Assembly: GCF_033958435.1 (NCBI RefSeq) | Contig: NC_134138.1 | Location: 192,359,298 to 192,423,297 of the forward strand | DNA: 64,000 bases | Reading direction: 5' to 3' | Origin: Carettochelys insculpta | Taxonomy: Eukaryota > Chordata > Testudines > Carettochelyidae | Shown: positions 58,070 to 64,000 of the stretch, piece after piece | How positions within the stretch are numbered: position 1 is the stretch's first letter | How the letters are laid out: each line of letters opens with the position of its first letter | Notes under the pieces: generated by a model | Database searches by the model: none | Told to the model about the DNA's origin: nothing | The model's input: only the letters and a program-made list of their open reading frames with translations | Program-made: the position numbers and the translations under genes

Positions 58070-58617
58070 GAGGATGGCGATCATCTCAGCACCCCATTAC
58101 TGGAGCCTTCCTTGTCTGAGGGCAGCTTTGGGTCTAGCTGTAGGAGGGTGGTCCAGGAGGAGGGTCCCAGCTGCTCCTCTGGCTCTGCCTTGGGCTCTGG
58201 CTCATCCTGGGAGGTGTCCAGCACCAGGGTGGAGCTGTGGTTGCCCGCAAGGAGGCTCTGGAGCTCCTGGTAATAGGGCAGTGGGGAAGCCTGCTCAAAC
58301 CATCCAGCTGCATCCCTGGCCTGGACATACCCCTACCATAGCTCCTTGACCTTCAAGTGCACCTGCTCCTTTGTGTAGGTGGGGTGTACCCAGGTGGCCA
58401 GGCTGGCAGTCAGCTGGGTGAAGACCGGGACGTTCCAGGACCTGCCAGTGGTCTCAAGCAGGACCTCCTCATCCCACCAGAGCCAAAGGAGATCCCAGAG
58501 CTTCAGCTCCATCCACAACATGGCCTGCTTCTTTGTGTCCTGGGCAGGCTCCTGTGAGCCCTCAGCTGGCTCACTGGGGGGCTCTTTGGGGTCACGAAGC
58601 TCCTGGCTGCTGGCCAT
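58070..58617 (-). pseudogene. Myb/SANT-like protein of the Harbinger element
   Basis: The frame opens with MASSQELRDPKEPPSE and reaches LKLWDLLWLWWDEEVLLET, then WNVPVFTQLTASLA and YTKEQVHLKVKELW, with Trp and hydrophobic spacing typical of a Myb/SANT-like DNA-binding domain (about residues 35-94). A TAG follows at 58333-58335. In the same frame downstream the text continues GYVQARDAAGWFEQASPLPY and an acidic tail with LVLDTSQDEPEPKAEPEEQL. In this superfamily such a protein helps bring the transposase to the element ends in the nucleus. The stop suggests a point change from a Gln codon. Dead as it stands. Confidence 0.75.
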
Positions 58618-59109
58618 TGTGGTGGTTGAGTGGCTCTGTCAACTCTGGGACTGTTCTGAGGGCATGCTGCTGGGCACTTTCAGCTTCCTGCCATGAGGTT
58701 TCTGGGTCCCTTCTTCTTTAAACATGGCCAGGCACAGGGACCATAGAGCTGACCAAGGAGAACCCCTTTTTCGAAAGAGCAGCCGAAAAGCATCTAAGCC
58801 CATTTTCTTTTGAAAGCATCTTTTAGAAGAAGGCACTTTTCCTGATCTAGAAGTGAAAGAGCACCCCCGAAAGAAGCGCCACATTCTTTCAACTTACTTT
58901 TGAAAGAATGTGTTTTGTGTAGACACTCCGCAGGATGTTTTGAAAGAGCCCCAGTTTTCAAAAAAAAACTTTCAAAAGAACTTTGTAGAGTGGATGTAGC
59001 CTATGAGCATTCCCAATGAAACACGTTTTTGTTACGTTTACAGACTTAAAGTATCTAAATTGGGGAACGGAAGGTATAAGAACAGGTACTGAGTTTCTAA
59101 TCACATATA

Positions 59110-59545
59110 AATTTCAGTGGGGTAGCCATGTTAGTCTGTTTCAGCAAAAACAACAAGGAGTCCTGTGGCATTTTACAGACTAGCAAATATATTAGGGCAT
59201 AAGCTCATGCTGCTCATGGGATGCAGCTCATGTTATCATATGCATGAAGTGAAAGAATTAGGTGGCAGGGATATAAACATACAGACAGACATGGGAGTGT
59301 TACAACCATTTAACAGTTAGCTAGGCTAATTCAATCAGAGTGGAAATGCCCCACTTCCAACAGTGATAAGAAGGTAAGAATACCTGAAGGGGTATTACTC
59401 ATTATAAACATGAAAGCCATTCACAGTCTCTATTCAGGCCCATTCTGATTATGTCAAATTTGCATAAGAACTCCAGTTCAACAGTTTCATATTGCAGTCT
59501 GATTTTGAAGTTCTTTTGCTCAAATCTGTAACGTGAGTCCAGGGA
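59110..59545 (+). repeat. Dispersed turtle-type repeat, long copy
   Basis: GTGGGGTAGCCATGTTAGTC, AACAAGGAGTCCTGTGGCAT and TTAGGGCATAAGCTCATGC mark the head of the family. The text continues to TCCAGTTCAACAGTTTCATA and TGATTTTGAAGTTCTTTTGC, which I recall following it in other turtle copies. It shows that the family can extend well past the 125-bp head. Confidence 0.55.
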
Positions 59546-59582
59546 GGCTAAGGTGCAGTTGGTACTTAACCACCAGATCAAA

Positions 59583-60158
59583 GAAACAAAACACCTCCTG
59601 ATTATTTCAATAAATGGTGAATGTCTAAATGGTGAATTTCCAAAAATGAACAACTCATATCTAAATAGAAAACAATCTGTGATCTCAAAACATTGGATAA
59701 CTGCCCCTTGAATATGCAGTGCATTGTGGGATATGATACGGTATCTGTGTTTTGATCATGTTGCTAATAAAGTCTTGATTTTGAAACGGAAGCTTGTGGC
59801 ATTCCTGCTGTGAAGGGCAATGTTTTAAGAAAGAAAAATGAAATTAAACATGAAGTAAAATTGGCATAATTAAAGTGGGTTCGGGAGCAAAAGTCAGGAA
59901 GATAGTGGTACAAACACACACATGTACAGTGTGAGGAAACAGAATATGTAAAAAATTTGTGAATGTCTTGCAGTAAACGTATCACATTACAAATCATTCT
60001 GTGCGCACTGTTCTTGAAACAAGGATTACAAGGAGTACGGTTTGACATTATTTATTAAGGACTGCCTTGTATTTACATGAACTGAGGCTCTTGAATTAAG
60101 AGTTTTACTAAATTTGAAAAAAAATGGCTCTTCTTGCTATTTTAGTTGCTGACCCCTG
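59583..60158. mobile_element. Second copy of the inner hAT family, left end missing
   Basis: It aligns almost base for base with 26418-26994, e.g. AAACATTGGATAACTGCCCC, TGTGTTTTGATCATGTTGCT and GGCATTCCTGCTGTGAAGGG. The right end on the other strand reads CAGGGGTCAGCAACTAAAAT, a cleaner hAT end than in the first copy. The first 90 bp are absent. Confidence 0.8.
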
Positions 60159-60819
60159 ATGTAAACCAACTCAGAAAAAGATTAGCTGGCATAGCAGTTG
60201 AAATGCTGGTAGCTAATGTACACTATTACACCCACTATTGCCATACCTGGTGCTACTGCAAGAGAAGGAAATATAAACAAAAATGTTAGTTTAGCTACAA
60301 CTATAAAAGGTGATCAGAAGCTGATAAAAACCAGAACCCTACACTACCTCAGCTCAAGAAAGGTGACCAAGTACTTGTAAAGCAGCCAGTCAAATAAAGG
60401 ATTGTGTTGAATTCAAGGAGCAGAAAAGAAGTCTCCTTACAGCTGAGACTGGTAACCATTTAACCATCTAGGACTCATCATTCTTCAAAAGCAGTTGGGT
60501 AGCTCAGTCTTGAGCTCCAGTGTCCCCAAACACCTGACTCACCCGTGGCCACAAGCAGAAGAGTGTCTGTATCAGTTTCTCTTACAGGCTTGTTATGTTC
60601 ATCATACCAGGAACAAACCTTAGAAACTTGAACAATATCCCACAACCACAGTAGGGTAAGTAAAAATCTGTTCTCCTTAATATTATTCTTTCTTCCACGC
60701 TTACCTCATGCTTAAAAAGTAGATAAAAGTTGGAAACACATATTATGTATTTTCAAAATTTAGTAGAAAACATTAGAAGTTTCAAATACTAATTTTTAAA
60801 ACAAGTGATAACAACTTAT
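60159..60819. other. No feature recognised
   Basis: Nothing recognised. Confidence 0.45.
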
Positions 60820-61030
60820 AGATTGACAGATTCCTCAGCCAGAAAGGACCATTGTGGTCATCTCCTCTGACCTCTTGCATAATACAGGCCTTAGAACTTC
60901 TCCAAAATAATTCCTAGGACAGATATTTTAGAAAAATGTCCAATCTTGATCTAAAAATTGTTGGTGATAGTGAATCCACCGCAACACTTGGAAAATTGTT
61001 CCAGTGGTTAGTTACTCTCCCCATTAGCAT
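60820..61030 (-). mobile_element. CR1 LINE 3' region, minus strand
   Basis: AGAAAGGACCATTGTGGTCA, TCCTCTGACCTCTTGCATAA and ACAGGCCTTAGAACTTCTCC follow the reverse-strand order of the CR1 subfamily seen at 45640. Then TGGTGATAGTGAATCCACCG extends the match. Diverged. Confidence 0.65.
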
Positions 61031-62879
61031 TTGTTGTTGTGTTTATAAAAGTACTGGTGTCATTCGAACAGCTCCTAAAAGGACTATACAATCAGCAAGC
61101 ACACCACTATGTGGAGTAAGTTTGCCCACCAGATACTTCCTGATGTATCTGTGCACGCTTTATAAAACTGAAAACATATGCATAGATGTAGGAGGCCAAA
61201 ACTCCAGCTGTGGATGTAACAGTGAAAGTTCCCTATTTATTTTCTTTGTCTGTCTGGAACACCCCCAAAACACCCCAGAAGGCTTTGAGCAAAGCTTTCT
61301 AGAGTGCACTATCGTGGCCTCAGGCAGAGAATAGAAAATAAATGGTTTCAGATGCTCTGGGGAGATTAGTGGTGCTGCAGGCCATGGAAAATAAATACAG
61401 CTAAGCAGTAGGAGGTAGATTACTTTTACTTCTTTAAGCTTTACACTGGATGGCAGAGGCAGGTTTGGAAAGGGGGTTCCCACTGTTAATGATGCCCCTG
61501 CCTGAGGAAATGATCACAACTCCTTTTTAACTCTATCAGCCCTGTTATCCTGAAGAGAAAGTCATGTGATCATAAAAGGCAATACCATTTCTGCTGTTCC
61601 CAGCTCCCTTTGGATGCTCAAAACTCCAATCAGACCCCTAAAACCAGCCTCCTAGAAAGCTTATGAAGATTTTATTTCAATTCCCATGAGCCTTTGCAGT
61701 CCCTGGTCTGAAGAACAAAAAGATTAGAAGAAAAACTTGGCTCAAAGTGAGATACAAAATTATGAAGCATAACTCACTAAGCCAAGTCTAATACTGTTCT
61801 GCTTACAAGGTAAAAAAGTAGCACGCAAAGACTTGTTTCTGAAGTTAACTGTGCAGAGACTGAAACAGGAGTCAGACATAGATGCCCAGGCCTCATCCTT
61901 GAAAATCACCCAAGCTACATATTCTCCCACTACTGAGGTTCCATAAGGAAGCATGGAAGGCCAACAACCCCTACAATTTCATCTCTCATCTGCCCCACAC
62001 TGCTTTCCTTCTCATATTGGGCCTCACACTGCTATTTAAAAAAATTTCCATGCTGTATGTATTCGTATCTTCCAAGGGCAGGCGTCTTATTAGTGTTCTC
62101 TCATTACACTGACATTCTTTCTCCAGGGCTTCAGCTGATGGCTGATTCAGACAGCTTCAGATAACTTCTAGAAGAGTTCAAAGCAAAGGAGGAATAAAAT
62201 AGGGACTACATTAAGCAGCAAAAATGGGAAGCTCTCCTCCACCAGGCAGGTCCTTCCACATTACGTTAACTCTGAAAGGCTCACTGACACCATGTTAGTG
62301 CTGTGGGAGATTTCAAAAGGCACACATGGCAGTTAAGCACCAAACGCTCACTGGCTCTTGGTGACGGCAAATACTGAACTCCAGCTCTCACTCTAGCCCC
62401 GCTGCTCAGTTGCTCATAATGTTCTTCTGTTGTGCAGGCTTAAAATTACTATACTTGGTCTCAAAACACAAGTGATTTAAGAAAAAAAAAGAAGAACAAA
62501 AGTTAATTTAACCACTTTTCAGTTACATAAGCCGGGAAAGATTCAGGCCCTCATCCAGCTATCTAATCTTCAGAGCTGTAAGGACCTGTCCCTGTGGAAC
62601 TGACTGTGGGATCAGGACCTAAATTCCCTACGTGTTCTGATCCAAAATGCTTTACTTACAGGGCTAATGCTTGAAACATCAAACTTGCCTCCTTTGAGAC
62701 TTCAAAAGCAAACTGAGAACTGGGTCAGTATTTTTAATCTACTGATGCATAAAGTTGGCAATATCTGCATATTCCCTAGAGCTTTTCTAACTGTATTTCA
62801 ATTTCTAAATACATCCCAATGATGTTAAAAAAGTTCCCATTCAGAGCACCCTCCTGCACAGACAGCGCTGATGTCCTCT
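61031..62879. other. No feature recognised
   Basis: Nothing recognised. Confidence 0.45.
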
Positions 62880-63300
62880 GCAGGGCCAGTCCTAGCCATT
62901 TGGTGGCCCCTGGCAAATTTTGGCAGCTCCTTGAAAATGGTGCCCCCCACAATAACCCGGAGCCCAGTGCTCCACCCCAGCTCCACACTCAGCAGCCAGC
63001 CCAATCCTGGAGCACGCAGTGTGGCAGGGGCCTCCTGGGAGTGGAGCGCCCACCCAGGACTGCAGGCAGCATGGCAGGGGCCAGCCCGGGAGCAGCGGTG
63101 GTCTTATAGGCCAGTGAAGCAGGTGGTTGCCTGGGGCACCTTTAAGGGGTCACCAGCTTTCCCCCGGTGCTGCACACTACCAAGCAGCCCAGGAGTGGAG
63201 TGCTCAGCGCAGGAGAAAACTGGCAGCCCTTTAAAAGTAGCAGACCCAGACGACCACCTGGCTCACCAGCCCCTAACACCGGCTCTGGGACTCTGTAAGC
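62880..63300 (+). repeat. GGGCCAGTCCTAG-type dispersed repeat
   Basis: GCAGGGCCAGTCCTAGCCAT, GGTGGCCCCTGGCAAATTTT and GTTGCCTGGGGCACCTTTAA are blocks of a turtle repeat family also touched at 37745 and perhaps 32870. GC-rich with open frames on the plus strand that I do not trust. Confidence 0.45.
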
Positions 63301-63600
63301 TTACAAATACTTCCAGTCCAAGGAATGTGTTTCGCTTAAGTGTGGCTTGTAATTTCTGTAGACCAAATAGTTAAGGGTTGCTAAATTAAGACTAGGTTTT
63401 AAAAACCACTAGAACTGTGAAGTCTTCTGAACTGGAAAGATGTCCACCGAAATCCTATTTATCTGAAGTGCCCGATCACTGTGGTATCCACTTGTGAAAT
63501 GCCTTTATACAAAGCACTTCACCACATAAAAATATCCTTAAGAGATAAAAATATTTTCTGCGTATTATGATGTAGCTGGTTTTTCTGTATAGTAAGGGAA
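63301..63600. other. No feature recognised
   Basis: Nothing recognised. Confidence 0.4.
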
Positions 63601-63602
63601 GT

Positions 63603-63735
63603 CACAGAGAGGTGGCTGTGTTAGTCTGTATCATCACAAAACAAAAAAGCAGTCCTGTAGCACTTTAAAGACTAAAAAAATGATTTATTAGGTGATGAGC
63701 TTTCATGGGTCAGACCCACTTCTTCAGCTCTGGTG
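63603..63735 (+). repeat. Dispersed turtle-type repeat, single copy
   Basis: CACAGAGAGGTGGCTGTGTT, AAGCAGTCCTGTAGCACTTT, GATTTATTAGGTGATGAGCT and GGGTCAGACCCACTTCTTCA. This is the monomer form, without the inverted arm found at 20861 and 38874. Confidence 0.7.
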
Positions 63736-64000
63736 AAATTCACCCTTGTGCAAAGCGCTAGCAAAAGGATAAGTCACTGCTTACACCCGATTATTTGTTT
63801 AGATGGTAAAGTGATTACCCACATATTATGTTTCTGCACAGCAGTAAATGTGATGCTATTTCAACACAGGCGCACATTAGAGCAAGTAAATACATCTACA
63901 TATATGCACTGGTATAATTTTAAATTGGTTCACTAGTATTTTTCTCAGTAACAATGCATTCATCTTTTTATTTTAAGTGAAGTTGAACTATTTACATCCA
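63736..64000. other. No feature recognised
   Basis: Nothing recognised up to the window end. Confidence 0.4.

Larger units (their letters stand above)
56482..59001 (-). mobile_element. PIF/Harbinger transposon, both genes present, decayed
   Basis: The ends pair as AGCTACGTCTACACTA and, on the other strand, GGCTACATCCACTCTA. Flanks are TAG (56479-56481) and TAT (59002-59004), at best an eroded 3-bp duplication. Inside, both ends have CTTTTGAAAG/TTTCAAAAG motifs. On the minus strand lie a Myb/SANT-like gene (58617-58070) and, downstream in the same direction, a DDE transposase gene (58010-57030). This is the standard two-gene content of Harbinger elements. Total length 2520 bp. Confidence 0.85.

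Noticed and set aside
60490..60530. GGGTAGCTCAGTCTTGAGCT as a possible tRNA
   Set aside because: Starts like a tRNA D-arm region, but no B box, anticodon stem or acceptor pairing follows.
1..64000. CRISPR array, operon, phage or bacterial gene cluster
   Set aside because: No regularly spaced short repeats and no bacterial-type gene packing; the repeats are vertebrate transposons.

Overview
This is non-coding vertebrate DNA, most probably from a sauropsid and best matching what I know of turtle genomes. It holds several CR1 3' ends (a LINE of birds, turtles and crocodilians), two LINEs with apurinic-type endonuclease and reverse transcriptase, PIF/Harbinger transposons, many short hAT-type elements with 8-base target duplications, and a dispersed repeat family (ggtagccatgttagtctg... 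/ ...agctttcgtgggtcagaccc) that I associate with turtles. I found no convincing host exon, rRNA, functional tRNA or CRISPR array. Nearly all open frames outside the transposons are short chance frames. The window is best read as an intergenic or deep intronic stretch recording many layers of transposition.

Layout. 1-9.5 kb: CR1 3' end, hAT MITE (2704-2895), a 436-bp near-perfect palindrome (2933-3368), another MITE (about 4286-4580), a C-rich degenerate tandem repeat (about 7480-7760), and a second CR1 end. 9.5-16 kb: MITE fragments, an LTR-like stretch and a CCG-rich minisatellite (about 13985-14140). 16126-19288: a complete RTE-type LINE with an 11-bp target duplication and a decayed reading frame. 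20.8-21.06 kb: a foldback repeat with an 11-bp duplication. 22646-25706: a second LINE whose frame is open except for one internal stop; it ends in a zinc-finger-like tail. 26116-27927: a hAT element containing a second hAT element and a CR1 end. 28.1-31.3 kb: relic of a Harbinger element. 36393-37150: Tigger/pogo-like MITE. 38.9-39.6 kb: a second foldback repeat and a further MITE. 39.9-49.5 kb: small hAT, Tigger-like, tRNA-SINE, CR1 and MIR/L2 pieces. 50.8-51.8 kb: remains of two LINEs. 53711-54146: second copy of the palindrome. 56482-59001: Harbinger transposon with a Myb/SANT-like gene and a transposase gene, the latter with a recognisable in-frame intron. 59-64 kb: more repeats.

How the parts work together. 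Autonomous elements and their likely dependants sit side by side. The Harbinger element codes for the two proteins this superfamily normally needs, and the palindromic MITEs share its terminal motif (GGCTAYGTCTACAC). No transposase for the hAT MITEs is present. Every coding element here carries at least one disabling change, so none looks autonomous now. I did not find a new multi-gene system. The most unusual items are the palindromic MITEs, the two foldback repeats with target duplications, the nested hATs and the nearly open LINE frame.
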